This document shows positions 1-16,573 of a DNA stretch of 64,000 bases, piece by piece. This stretch comes from Ptiloglossa arizonensis (taxonomy: Eukaryota; Arthropoda; Insecta; Hymenoptera; Colletidae), in assembly GCF_051014685.1 (NCBI RefSeq), contig NC_135048.1, positions 27,670,543 through 27,734,542 on the forward strand. The letters are read 5' to 3'. The notes beneath the pieces are model-generated. The model searched no databases and was not told where the DNA came from. It saw nothing but the letters and a program-made list of their open reading frames with translations. Both the position numbers and the translations under genes were made by a program. Position 1 is the stretch's first letter; every line of letters begins with the position of its first letter.

Positions 1-2424
1 AAGTAACAAAAAATATTAACGCCTATAATGTTTTCACATCGAAAACTTGCGAAACATCTTTTCGTTTCATGAAGAAAAGAAAAGGCAATTTTATTGCAAT
101 TTCACGATGTTCAAAAATGTATTTGTACACCTAACGTGTTCAAGTATGCAAATGCGTCGCCAACGTTGTAGCCTCGGGGCGTTTGATGTTACGGAAATGA
201 ACATAGCTCTCTTGTGTCAACGGTCGGGTGGGTTCAACACACCGCGGATTGCGTCACACAACGGGAATTTTTTTTTTTTTTTTTTTTTATAATTATTTCG
301 CGCTTTCCAAAAATCTCCAAGTCGCGTACCCACGTAAGCAAAAATCGAATCGGAATCGGTGACGAAACGAATCGCATCGAAACACGATCGCGTGTCATGA
401 ATATCCATAGGAACGACGAAAACGCGATCTACGATCTGGGTTCCAGACACGTTACGATCGGTACACGTAATACACCGCGACCATAATCGCGCGTGTAGGT
501 CCGTCGAACGAACGACGAATCGTAATGAACACTGTCGTTTTCGGTCTACGTTGCGCACGCGAGCAATTTCTTTCGAAGGAACTGGTGGTGGGGGAGGAAG
601 GGATCATCTCGTCGTAGGGAACACGTCGAGGGTGGGGAGAATGGAACAAGTGGCGAGAAAATTCCGAAAGAAGAAGAAAAGAAGGCGGAAACTCTTTCGC
701 ATTCCTGATACGTCGTCGCGATTTCGTACACTCTTGCATCGTCTCGATTCATCGAGTATTCATCGATGGAAATCCATCTCGCAACATTTTTGACTGCGTG
801 CCCTACCTTTCAAACGACAATCGTGTTGCCCAACCACGAGACGTACTCGAGTTTTCGAACGGAATTTTTACCGAGTCGCTCGTCGGGACTGATTACCGCC
901 TCGGTGCGTCATTGGTGAAATTCACGATGTGTGTACAGATCCTATTTAAAGGGAAGCGTGAGTCGCGTTTCTACCCGAAAACCGACAGCGTGAAAACCAA
1001 ACATCGAAAAACCAGTCGTGTTAATTGTTTTCGAAGAATTATCAACCGATGGAAAGTGGCTCAAATTGTAACGAATCTCCCTTCAAGGGAATCGCTGATT
1101 TTTTTATTTTTGACAATATAGATTAATAATATCGTTACTTATTCATTTCTAATAGTATAGTATAATAATATTATTATTTATTTGTTTCCAATATTAAATC
1201 GTCGAATCCGGCTGCGATGGTTCGAAATTGAAATCCGATACACGAGTATTCGTAATGATTTATTAATTATGTACATGGAAAAATGGAAAATTGTCGTATC
1301 CTTCCGTAGCGATGGAACCCTATTTTCTTGCGAATTCGCAACGAGTCGCGCCGAGATACTTTTCCGATTTCAATTCGGGTCCAGATTGATGAAAATTCCA
1401 TCTCCGACAATTTTTGTTCGTCATGGCTGATGAAAATAATTTTTGGTCCTACTTTACACTCTGCGTCCTATTGTATTGTTTTCACCCGTCATCGACCCCA
1501 TCTGTGAACGAAGAAAAATTTGTTAGAGGCCGTGGTCCGCGCAATAGTTCCATCGGTATACATACTCTTCCTGATGGGTCGCGTATCCACTGTCGTAACT
1601 GCCGCCAGAGCTGGGGAACGTTCGTAATATTTGTTGAAAGACATCGAGAGACGATCGTAGAAATATATATATATGTGTGTGTATAAAGTAAAAGTTGGAT
1701 AACTGCATAAAAATCGGGATCTAAGCCAAGCATATATTATACGAGATAATTTTTTAACGCGTTATGACTCGAATCGAGCTCCGAAGGTTGCCTTTGTAAT
1801 GTGCCGAACGTAGAGAAGGACAACAAGAGAAGGAGATCCGAGAATCGAGGCGAGAAAAAAAAACGTATCGATGACGTAACTAATGCGACGATGAACTTTT
1901 CTATTTCTGTTCTATTTAGAATAAAGAAACTACTACCGTTGCGTTCTTGACGTTTTTCCGATCAAAATGAGTCCAAACATGTTACAATTCGGATTATATT
2001 AACGTATTTAGCGAGTGTTAATAACTTTCTCGTGTCACTAGTTAAGTAAGTAAATATAATTTAAATTCTATCGTGTTTGGTGCCGTTTTAATCAAAAACA
2101 CCTCACGTACACTTTGGTAACAGTTCCGTTGAAAAAAAACAAAAATAAAAAAGTTTCATCGTTGCGTCAGTGTTGTCTCGCAATATTGAAGCTCGAATCG
2201 GGTTACACATTGCCCGGTCGCCGGACGTATCGAGGGGAATCCCCCTCAAGGGAGGGGATGAACAAGAGCCAGTTAGACCGTAGATCGCTTCTCGCAGTTA
2301 TTCAATATTTACAGTACAGTAGAAATAAAAGGAGAAAAGAAAAGTTCGAGAATAAGATTCGTGTTGCAAAAAATAAACAAGTTAAAGAGAGTCTTTCATT
2401 ACAGATATTTAAAAACATTAATTT
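1..2424. other. Intergenic, no gene recognised
   Basis: No reading frame here resembles a known family. The longest frames (about 80-118 codons) overlap on both strands and lack signal peptides, domains or consistent splice sites. Visible content is a poly-T run near 270-288, a short TA/GT microsatellite near 1662-1684 and AT-rich sequence. It could hold distal regulatory DNA or UTRs of a gene to the left of the window, but nothing in the sequence shows that directly. Confidence 0.5.
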
Positions 2425-2430
2425 TTTATT
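2425..2430 (-). terminator. Polyadenylation signal of the small secreted-peptide gene
   Basis: TTTATT on the plus strand reads AATAAA on the minus strand, about 115 bases past the proposed stop codon at 2546. The spacing suits a short 3' UTR. Confidence 0.45.
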
Positions 2431-2545
2431 ATATATTCTGAAAGTTTCAAGTACTAAACCATCTTCCTAAAGTATTAAATTGAAATTCAAAAATTGCCAT
2501 TTTTTTGTTTTTCTCTCAAAAAATAATAAAAGAATGTTTACTCGA

Positions 2546-2944
2546 CTAAGTTTTCTCTTTGATCTTATACCTGCATTCGAAATCGATCGTTGGTAAGTAT
2601 ACTCACTTTTTCGCTGCGTACAAACCAGCAGCACCGAGGATTCCAACGCCAACAAGAGCTTTAGCTCCGAGAACAGCGCCTCCAAGCAAGAGCGCTTTCT
2701 TACCGAGAGCTTTGGCTCCGAGGGCAGCGCTACCTATTAACAGCGCCTTTTTTCCAAACTGAGCTGCTCCGTTGAGAAGAGCCAGCTTATCAACAGATCT
2801 CCTCACGCGTAAAGCATGTTCTCTATTCCCATTGTTTCGCGTTGCAGCAAGTAAATACGTTTCATAGGGAGTCACGTCTGTCGCACGGCTATGCTCCATC
2901 AGTAACACAACAACGCTCAGTATCAGAAAGTATCGCGATATCAT
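2546..2944 (-). CDS. Small secreted prepropeptide with 17-residue tandem repeat
   Basis: I do not recognise the family. Coding exons are 2607-2944 and 2546-2570 on the minus strand (363 nt, 120 aa). An acceptor ending in TTTTAG sits directly before the ATG. The main exon ends at a strong donor (GTGAGTAT), and the next exon adds the short tail YKIKEKT; without splicing the frame stops one codon later. Residues 1-21 form a clear signal peptide (hydrophobic LILSVVVLL core). Residues 46-49 are RVRR, a furin-type site. The predicted mature part (50-120) is cationic and hydrophobic. It contains two tandem 17-residue units (64-80 and 81-97), each GKKALL-x-G-x-A-x-LGAKAL, followed by a degenerate Gly/Ala/Leu-rich helix. 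A noncoding first exon ending at 3620 and a TATA box support a real gene. A membrane-active, antimicrobial-like or matrix peptide is possible, but function is unknown. Confidence 0.72.
2654..2755 (-). repeat. 51-bp coding tandem duplication
   Basis: Two adjacent 51-bp units (2705-2755 and 2654-2704) encode the two 17-residue repeats of the secreted peptide. The proteins align without gaps while synonymous sites differ, so the duplication looks old and maintained in frame. Confidence 0.7.
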
Positions 2945-3610
2945 CTAAAAAGCGACACAAAAATCACAGGTTATCGTCGAAGGAACATTGCCTAGGTCGG
3001 TAATAACAATAACGATAAGAATGATCAGGTTACGCTACAACAAAGAGGATAAAAAAAATTGTATTAATCGTATCTAAAAAGGGACACCGAAATTACACAA
3101 TAACAATTATAGGGCCTCGTATTAAAAAGTGGATAAAAAAAATAAAAAATGTAAACAATTATATTATATTTATTATATTAATCGCACGGTACAACTTATT
3201 GTAAAAAAAATCTAACAGATTTCATAAGTGTCGGTTTACATAATAACGAAATTTCAGTGATTCTACCGTTATGAAATTCTTAATTAATTCACCAATCTTC
3301 GTAACTATTCGTAATATCATTTTCTAAACGAAAATGTAAACAGACTCGATTAAGTCTGCAATATTTGTTTTCTTTTATTTCACTCAATTATAAACACCAT
3401 TATAAACTCAATTTTAACTTTAGATTAATCGATCTGAATGGCGTTCTGTATAGTTACCCTTGTGCGGCAAATAACCTGTAAAGCTGATGCCGGTCCTGAT
3501 ATTGATGATGATTGTAGGTTAACAACGGGAAGGAACGAAAAGATGGAGAATTAAGTGCAGACAGAACGAGTGCATCGTATGAAACGAAAGATGGTCACGC
3601 GTTAAAGGAG

Positions 3611-3690
3611 AACTCTTACCTTGTCGGAATTGCCACCGTTAACGAACAAAACATTCAAACGCTTCAACGGAAAGACTTTTATACGCGGAA
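3611..3690 (-). promoter_or_regulatory. TATA promoter and noncoding first exon of the secreted-peptide gene
   Basis: On the minus strand TATAAAA lies at 3683-3677. A strong splice donor (AAG followed by GTAAGAG) ends a short exon at 3620, and the matching acceptor is at 2945, giving a 675-nt 5' UTR intron. Transcription would start about 30 bases below the TATA box, near 3650. Confidence 0.55.
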
Positions 3691-4523
3691 TGTCGAGATT
3701 TTATCCCTCCCACGTGACACCGCTTCTACTTTTAAAACCGGAATGCAGGGAATCTCCTACTCCGCAGCCTCTCGAAAGCTATCTTCCTTACTTGACCGTA
3801 TTCGCCACCCCACCCCTTCCAACCATCATTAATCTCTCAACCTCCCAATTTTGAAATCATCCGGTGAATGGACGAAAAGTTACAATCGAAAGAGATTAAA
3901 CCCATCTATTACGAAATCCTAAATTTCTCGTGCCGATTTCCGTCACATAATTATTCTAATTTTAATGAAATGTCACGAATCGCTTCTGTCTTGTTGCACG
4001 TTCCATCGTAAACAAAAGGAATATGACCGTGTTCGATACCTGTCTGTTGATCGAAGATGTATTATCGTTTGTTGTAATTAAAGAGAAAAGAGACGACAGT
4101 GTATCCTCTATGCATGGGCTTTCACCGTGCAATCGTTATAGGTTTTAACGACCTTGAAGGCACCACGAGCCTTGTGTGAACGACCCCAGGTGACTCGTAT
4201 ACGCAAAAGTTGTTAATTAGCATAGAATTTTCCAATCATTTGTCTAGATTTGAGAGAAATTGTAGAAACGAATGTTCGAGTGTATGAAATCGAACGAGGA
4301 ATAACTCGAACCGTGCTGTATTTAATGCTCTATTGTACTCGTGTGTTGTATAATATCGAATCTTTGATGCACTACATTACCTCGAAAACTATCGCAACAA
4401 ATAGGAGTCGAAAGATCGAAACAAATTCCGAACGCCGAGATACGTATTACCGACAGACGTTGAACCAATGTGGTGAGTTGTTCGTAAGAAAATAAAGATT
4501 GACAGGATCTTGTTTCGCGCGAA
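3691..4523. other. Divergent promoter region between the secreted-peptide gene and DRC2
   Basis: This stretch separates two divergently transcribed genes. Short open frames on both strands have no support. I looked for an RFX X-box, expected for a ciliary gene such as DRC2, and found no convincing match. The DRC2 5' UTR presumably begins in the last few hundred bases. Confidence 0.4.
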
Positions 4524-7180
4524 ATGCCACCCAAACGCAAACGAAAAGCAGGACGCGCCAAAGAAAAAGTGGAACCGCGAGATTTGAAAGCGGAAGCATT
4601 AATTCGTGAGGTAAATCTCAGCGCTTTGACCACGAACCGTTATCGTCATATTTGGCAAGAAATGTTTATGCGAATGAGAATGCCGGACATCAAGAGAGAG
4701 GTTGAAATTGCTTGGCAGACTTTGGATCATGCTCTCGATCTCAAGGACTATAGGTAAACAAGTCTAGAAACCGGCTGAAGCTTGTAAAGTCACTAAATAC
4801 CGACTGACCCTTTACCGTTATGTTTTTAATTGTTACGCCTGTACAACACTAGATGGCGCTGGTTACATTTTATCCAATGGATAGGTTATTATTTATTAAA
4901 TATATAACATTGAATTAAATTATCTGAGTGTCACTTAAAGAAAATATGCAACTTATTGTCTACATGTAAATTCTTAAAACGCAATAATACATACTATCGT
5001 TTAATAAATAATAGTTTAATTTTTAATTGATAATTTATAAAATAAAAGAAATAGTTACATTGCATGGACAGAATCACTCTTAAATTTCCATATATTAGAA
5101 AAATATTTTCTATTTTTGTCAATAAATAATGTCTATGTAAAACACCGTTCAATTTTAATATCAGAATGTTTATTAATCTGCAACTATTGCTAATATATAA
5201 AATCTTACGAGCATTTTTTGTTGTTAGGTGTATTTCTTCTACCAAGTGTTTATGATCATGCTTAGTTGGAGAATTATTCAATTTAATAATTTCCTAGCTT
5301 AAATTTATACAATTTATATTCCTATTCGTGATGTAACTACTCAAAGAATGTAGGTTGGATTAATACATGCTAGAATACCGTAAGGTTGATAAAATCTCCA
5401 ACCAAGCATCATCGTACGATGCGAATTAGATATCGTAGTATATTGATATCAAATCTTGATGAATGTATTTTACTCGTTTTATTTAAATGACATACATACG
5501 AATGTATTAAAATACAATGACACGTATCTAATAAATAATAATTTGTTCATTGGATTGATAATTTTTGTTTCATTGATAAACCTTAGACTCTATATAGGTC
5601 TATTGGTACCCAGGATTGATAACTTTTAAAATTTGAATAACACTACCCACTTTATCCGCATGACAACTAAAAACGTGCCTTGAAGGGAGATAAGATAACG
5701 AGACATGACTCCCACTTGCGAGCACGAATCACTCACTGTTACCAAGTGTACATGCTTTCAACGTTTGTTCGTAGTATCAGCTTACTGCTGGATGCGTTGC
5801 AAAAAACTGAATACTTGCGCCGAAAAGCCAACGGTAGTCACATGGAAGCAATCGATCGATCTTTAAAGACGCACGAAACACGATTAAATGCCATTGATAA
5901 ATTTTTTCATCAAAACATTAAAACATCTGATAAAAATCGTGAATACAAAAATATTATTAATTTCCGAAACGAAGGTGAAAATACATTACTGAAAATCAAT
6001 TTACGTGTAAATCATCGAAACGAGAACAGATTCATTACTGCAAGAAGTAACGCGATAAGTAAGACACCATGGACACTGCCTTATTTTTACACCAATAATT
6101 ATACATTTTTGAAAGTTTAATCAGTTAGCCGAATAATTGTTTTTTTCTTTTTGTTCATTTGACAATGAACTGTTTCGAATTATTTCGCTACGAAATTTGA
6201 TTCACCCATTTATTCGAAACAAATACTACTCAAGGTACAGTTGAAGCTTTTGCGGAGGATGGAAGGAACGAAAGAAGGCTGGTCACAACGCAGCTTCAGA
6301 AACAGCTTGAGGGTCTTTGGGATAACTTGCGGAGTATTTTCGTAAATTACCGCAAAAGTGTGTACAGCACTTTAATCGCTAAGGTCCTGTAATTTGACGA
6401 AGTTTTCGTTCTAATAGGCACGGAAAAGCGACGTAGAGCTTACAACATTATTAATAGAAAAGATGGGTCGGATCGACGAGCAATAATTACACAAAGTCAA
6501 CGAATCGCTCATCTCCTCGAAGAGATCGCAAGATTTCGCGACAAAATTAATTCTTACAAAAATAACATTGCGACTGAGATGGACGATATTACGCAACAAT
6601 CTCGGCTTTTTCATAACATATATAGAGAAGCAAATGAATGTTTTATTTTAGGTAAATTTCCTTCCTAAATAAGAATGACTAGATTCTTAATGAAAACGTT
6701 TCACCAGGCCGCAACAAAGATAAACAGGCAACATTGACGATGTCTAAGGAATATAATAATAGCATAAAACACTTCAAGAGCTTGATAGTAAAAGCTGAAC
6801 GCATACTTGTATGTATGCAAACGTGTCGAAAGTATGAAACTCAGGCAGAGAAAATACTTCCACCTATCGCTAATCAAGATACGCTTCCAATGCATGTACT
6901 TGCAGCGAGAGAGCCATTACCATTCGATTTAGTTAGAACTTTTAGTTTGCATAGCACACATTTTTTTTTTCTATTTTATTCCTAGCATGAAACGACTCTT
7001 TATAGAGGTTCTTTTTAGGTTGCGGAACACTTTGATAATTTAAGCAACTTCTGGAATCGTTTAGGCTTTGTTACAATAATCGCAGCAGAATTACGCATGG
7101 AAAGGAACAAATTAATAGTGCGAAATAATGATTTACGACATACTGTAAAACGCTGGTTTACGGATAAAATATATTGCTAA
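4524..7180 (+). CDS. DRC2: Dynein regulatory complex subunit 2 (CCDC65/DRC2)
   Basis: Structural subunit of the nexin-dynein regulatory complex, which links axonemal doublets and controls motility of cilia and sperm flagella. Six coding exons: 4524-4753, 5781-6058, 6241-6357, 6418-6651, 6708-6931, 7019-7180. All junctions are GT-AG, phases agree, and the total is 1245 nt (414 aa), a little shorter than vertebrate CCDC65 (about 480). The start MPPKRKRK is basic like the family start. The protein is charged coiled coil throughout. Recognisable family blocks are QLQKQLEGLWDNLRSIF with TEKRR just after it, then KAERIL-x6-CRK-x-ETQAEKILP, and the C-terminal NFWNRLG block ending in a short basic tail (NYD-SP28 and NYD-SP28_assoc families). 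The exon 2 acceptor (after GTATCAG at 5780) was chosen because it restores phase and family spacing. In an insect it probably acts in sperm tails and chordotonal cilia. Confidence 0.93.
4756..5780 (+). other. DRC2 intron 1
   Basis: The roughly 1-kb intron is AT-rich. Apart from the CTCF-like motif I see no ORF with support and no repeat. Minor ORFs on the minus strand look like chance. Confidence 0.6.
4846..4859 (+). promoter_or_regulatory. CTCF-like motif in DRC2 intron 1
   Basis: ACACTAGATGGCGC matches the known CTCF core (CCASYAGRKGGCRS) at all but the first position. It lies about 100 bases inside the first intron. A single match of this length can arise by chance. Confidence 0.3.
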
Positions 7181-7496
7181 AACGAAGTAAATGAATGAAT
7201 CAATGTAACAATTTTCCGAAATCTACAACGTAAAAAAGAAATGTATATTTGTGTGTACCCTAATACAGACACAACTGCTATCTTGCTTTGTTAAAAAGTT
7301 GGAAAGATCATTAAAAGCGACGATTGTGCATATTTACATACTGTTACATTACGCATTTTGCGTATAGAATTAACGTTAAGAGAAAAGAAACTAAAATACG
7401 AAAAAAAAGTTCCTGCAGGTGACTTTTACATTTTTATATACTCTCACGGTATACATTCGTAATTGCCGAAATTACATGTGTGTAGAGAATATTTTT

Positions 7497-7506
7497 AATA
7501 AATAAA
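7497..7506 (+). terminator. DRC2 polyadenylation signals
   Basis: Two overlapping AATAAA hexamers lie about 320 bases after the DRC2 stop codon. Confidence 0.6.
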
Positions 7507-7601
7507 ATTGAAAAATACCACAATAGTAAATTTGTCTTGCAAATCCGATTTGTTCGCACATGTAACCACAACAGAAAACATTATTGCTCTCATTCGTTAT
7601 A

Positions 7602-7607
7602 TTTATT
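7602..7607 (-). terminator. RPN2 polyadenylation signal
   Basis: TTTATT on the plus strand is AATAAA on the minus strand, about 180 bases past the RPN2 stop. The DRC2 and RPN2 transcripts therefore converge with ends within roughly 100 bases of each other. Confidence 0.5.
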
Positions 7608-7787
7608 ACAACGATTGATTGAAAAATTCAATGGAGAAAACATGAACAAACAACAAAGAACTACTCTTTGTTCATCTCTTTCCGTGACACTTATCCGATT
7701 CGACAACGTCAGTCTTTACGTTTCTCCTCTGTGTTCAATCGGATAATTAGATCTTCGTAAATTGAAATTCCATAATGTCCCAACGAT

Positions 7788-11958
<4,171 letters not shown>

Positions 11959-12341
11959 GGTAGCAAGAATACCGGGCACGTCGGTTGCCACGCTGCTGTT
12001 CCGTACAAAATGGCTCTTCACCCATTGCGCGTGTACAGAAAAATGGACGCTCCTTCGTTCCGGAAGTAGTTGGCAACACGATGTATGCACGAAGCATGCG
12101 CAGCAATACGTGACGATATTTAAATACATAGCGAATCGCGCGCTTTTTGTTGGAAAGTGATTGGCGTTATAACTGAGCGCAGCAACCAATTACAAAATTT
12201 TAGGTTACTCAAAATTAAATGAAACTCATGTTTTACTGGATACAAAAATTGTTTACGCGATACTCCTTAAAATTTTTTTTTCTACAGACCAAATATTTTC
12301 TAAACCTTCCATTGCCCTGTTTGCGAAACTTTCTCATTGAT
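11959..12341 (-). promoter_or_regulatory. RPN2 5' region with ACAAAATGGCT motif
   Basis: The sequence between the RPN2 start codon and the end of the pps 3' trailer is more GC-rich near the ATG. The element ACAAAATGGCT lies on the plus strand at 12005-12015, about 50 bases upstream of the RPN2 ATG. It resembles the YY1/Pho core often found near housekeeping-gene starts. No TATA box is obvious. Confidence 0.4.
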
Positions 12342-14827
12342 TTTATTGTCCGTTAAACTTAAAAAGAGTGGATGTAAATAGTACTGCTGCGTGATCAGAA
12401 TTCCATTGGTTACTGCGTCCACACACCGTTTCGATCAGGGTTGTATTACAATAAATCTGACATACAGTAAATCAAAGTACAAAAAAGAAGTGACAAATAA
12501 TCGAGAAATCGATGGCAGAGCTTTCATTTAAAAAAGTGTTGTAAATCAAGAGTTTAAGAAGAACTAATAATGTCTTGTCTTCTTGAATCATATTTAATTA
12601 CCTCGTGATCGACACACCCCTGTCAATGTCACGATGTGTGCACGTGATTTAGATTATCCGCTCTCTATCGTTAAGTTGAACGGACAATAGTAATTCTTCA
12701 CTAAAAATGTTACATGTATATGTATAGTAAAACCTAGAGTGAGCGCAATCAGTGTGATGGCGTAAAAGCGTTCACATTCATGGAATATTACGAGCTCGCG
12801 ATTAAAGGAAAAACGAGTAGTATTAAAGTGAAGAAATTTTAACTCTGCGATATAATACAGTATAAATGAGCGCGATATAAGTATACAGTTTTTATCGACG
12901 CAAAATGGGGTCGGTTCATTGTATCTTACTACCGCGAGATTCCTTCTATTGACATTTAACCAAAAACATTGTGTTACGATATCCTAATCCGCTATACAAA
13001 TTTACGACATTTTTCGGAATGTTAGCCCTTCCTTCGAATTTTAAAAAATAACGCACTTATTATCTTTAGGGACATTGTGACGCACGAATATCATTTACAG
13101 CTGGAGGTATCGAAGAGTAACGAAAAAAATCAACAAAAAGTACAGATCGTACATAATTCCTTTTGTAATTGAAATTAATAATATTCATAATAACGATGGT
13201 GGTGACGTTGGGTTATAATGACGACAACGTTCACGACGACGAAGATAATAACGGTAGCACTAGCAACGATGACAAAGATAATAGTAATAATGGAAATAAC
13301 ACTAAGAACATTGATAATGATATCCTTATACAGTGAATTGCTATTGTGTCGCACTATTCGGAAACGTGTATAAAAATTAAATTTAACGATTGAATCGTAT
13401 AAAATGGATTCTAAAGATATACGACTACATTTACAAATAGAGTGCTTTATCCGTGCAATAATTAAGATTCTATAAGTAATGGAAATTGCGCGAGGCTGAC
13501 CTTCGATCGAAATGTTTATCTCCTTCGAGTACGTTGCTTGAAGAAGCGTGCGTATCGATAAATGAAAACTTTGTTTGAATCGCGCAGTTTCGCAGCAACA
13601 TGTTATAAAACGTGAACTGTAATTGTGTATGATCGTCGCTGTAATATCTACTGAGTTACGATCGTTTATCGAGCTTCCTCTCATTCGTAAGCATTGTAGA
13701 CAGTGATTTTTTTCATCGGTAGTTTTTATCGAAAAGAAACTAAATTGGAATAGGCCTGAATTTGATGGAGAGAGGGGAGGGGGGATAGCGTAGAGAAGCT
13801 GTAGCCGTAATAGTCGTAGTTTTACGTCCGTTGTAACATCGTGCACCGACCACATTTCGCAGCGAGACGATTAAGACGTATGTACAAAACTAGAAACAAA
13901 TTCGAGAGAGAAAAAGAGAGAGAAATAGAGAGAGAAAAAAAAAAGAAACAAAAATCGTAATACAGTTTTTAGTTAGACTTTCATCGATTTCAAATTCTGA
14001 TTAAAATGGGGAAAGTAAACATTGTTTGTATCGTCATTAATAGCTTAAGCGATTTAACAGTTCGTATGTCGAAGAATCTACGATTATACCGTTGCACGAA
14101 CGTTTAATCTCCAGAACGAAAAGAATCACAAAGGTTGGAGAATCGCGTTACGTTCAAAGATCGTTAGATGCAGAGTACAATGTAAGAATCGCTATTGCTG
14201 AAATTAGTGTACGAAAATGCTAGTTGATCAAGAAATAAAACCATCGTTTGATCGACACTGGTCATTGTGGATCCTTATATCTAACTTATATACATCTGGT
14301 AGCATGCACACGTAACGCGCACGCACTGTATTATATAATTTGTTAACCTTTCGAGTGTGAATTTAAACAATATATTACAGAATTTTCGATAAGGCTATGT
14401 ACACGTAGCGGAGGGCTCGACGAACGTTTTTTTAAAAGCGTTCATTTCCGTCGCTTTGGTATGTACAACTGATGTATTTGTTGGAACGCTTTCGAAACAT
14501 CGACGTTTAAACGGGGCTGATTATTGCGCGTCAATAACGGTAAACGCAAAATACCAAGCTCTCTCGTTTGGTACGGAAACCTGACCAATGCGCGAAAGTG
14601 AAGAAGAATATATCTTTTCCAATCGTTCGGTCGCCGAGAATTCTGATTGAACCTACCGACGAATTTGCACCGAATTCGGTCGCAACTTTCGGACCAGGTC
14701 GTGCTGCGCCCACAAATGTTTAGAATACAATGTTGATACACGGCCCGGTGAGCCGTATCCGTGTAACGCGCGCGTGACAGTTTCAATCATTCGTGGAAGA
14801 ATACTCTCCCTTCTCGTCCGGGTAAAG
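12342..14827 (-). other. Probable long 3' UTR of the pps-like gene
   Basis: Minus-strand sequence after the pps stop is AT-rich and holds no recognised exon. The first AATAAA on the minus strand is at 12347-12342; ATTAAA variants occur near 14103 and 12590. A 226-codon minus-strand ORF at 13175-13855 is of low complexity, ending in Ile/Val/Arg/His-rich sequence, with no domain, so I treat it as chance. A GA/A-rich tract lies at 13903-13950. The 2.5-kb length is inferred from the polyA position only. Confidence 0.4.
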
Positions 14828-16503
14828 CTAGTCAACCGAATCCGAAGGGCCCTGGCCCCAACGGGACTTAACTCTTGGTGATTTGTTTGAAACGGTGGTG
14901 ACGGTACACTCGTCGTTTGCCTTCCGTTTGATGCTCAATACGATTCCGCTCTTTGGAACGAACTTGGAACGAGAGGACATCGCCTTTGACGCGTTGCTTT
15001 CCACATTTGGCGGGGTGGACGGGAATGGGGGGAAATCCTCGTCTTCTAGACCAGGAGGTTTCGGTTGTTCGGGGGCCAGGTTACGCTTGAAGGTTTCCGG
15101 GAAAGGGTTTTTATACGTGGTACTCTCGTAGGGAGAGTCTGTCGCCGAGGCTAAACCTGAGAGATTCGTGGACATCGGTATTACCGCTGGAGGGGAAGTT
15201 CCTACTATCGCTGGAAGAGCTGGAGTCGTGGATATAGGCGGCTGGGTGAGTGTTTCGGTCACTGGTGAACCCGATGATGCTACCGCAGCCGATGCGGCCG
15301 CTACGGCGGCCAATTCCTCTTCCGCTTTCCTGATCAAATCCAAGTCGCTCAACGAACTCAGAGTGCTCTTACTTTCCTTGTCCTTCGAGATCGACTCACG
15401 ATGATTGGTCGTGTCCAGCGACAATTTTTCGGTGCTGGTTTTGCTCGTTCCGCCGACTGAAAGTTTGATAGGAGACGGTGAAGAAGTATACTTTTCCGAG
15501 TTCTGGTAAATCGAGGAGTTGACGGTGGTTAAAAATGTGGCACTGGGCTTGGATGGTAAATACGGGTCTACTTTCGAGCTCTCCTGTCGCTTCACGTTCG
15601 CCAATATCTCTTGCAAGTTTGGCGGTATAGTGATATTCGATACTTTGTCGAGAATCGGCTGGGTGAATTTTGAAATACCCGGGGGTGGTGGCGGTGTAAA
15701 CGATCTTGTATCCGGGGGACTGTACGCTTCCTCGCTCTCGTCACCGGCCGGTGGGTCCAGCCCTAAACCCTAAAATAAACAAAAAAACAAGAATAGCTGT
15801 AATATACAATCGCCAGGTTTTATCACAACAACTGGCTACACGTAAAATATATTTTGTTTTTGTTCCCCTTCTCTTTTCCTTCGGGTATAATTATATGTAC
15901 GTATATACACACATGCATACATATATGTATATACAGATATATACGTATGTACATATATAACAGAGTGTACACCCCCACCATTCGTTCCTCAAAAGTAAGG
16001 GATAATAATCATGCGTTTGCGGCAGGTTGGACTTTTTCGACTTTAATTAGGGGAAAAAAAAAAGATCATTGCTTTTTCGAAATATCCCTTGCCCCCCGAT
16101 CTCCCGTTCTGCCACCGCCCTGCGTTGTTCCGTACTCGATCAGTGGTTCGACCGAGGGATTCGATCGATTCGAAGAAAAAGAGAAACCTCAAGAATGAGA
16201 AGGGAATGGAGCTACTGACAGATTTCTACCTCGCGTTAAACTCTCGATATTTCGCTCGTCGTTCTTCCTTCTTAAAATAAACGCGATCAAATACCGGGAC
16301 GGGTACTTAACAATTTCCTCCTCGTACTTGCCACGGATAAACAGAGACTCGAAGCGAGAACATGCGCGGCTTGTTTTGAATCGAAGAGAAAGAAATGTTC
16401 CCGGGCACGCGATAGACGGACGCATAACCGTGAAGATAAAAAAAAAAGAGAGAGAGAGAAAGATATATATATATAGAAAGACGGAGAAAAATAAAAATGA
16501 TTT

Positions 16504-16573
<70 letters not shown>

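Noticed and set aside
1414..1686. Plus-strand ORF with a start-like MFVMADENN
   Set aside because: No domain, ends in a microsatellite, and overlaps a minus-strand ORF of similar length.
5680..5780. Upstream extension of DRC2 exon 2
   Set aside because: The frame is open, but it has no good acceptor at its start and would add residues not expected from family spacing. The acceptor at 5780 fits both phase and length.
13175..13855. 226-codon minus-strand ORF
   Set aside because: Falls in the probable 3' UTR of pps; Ile/Val/Thr-rich low-complexity end, no domain, no start or splice support.
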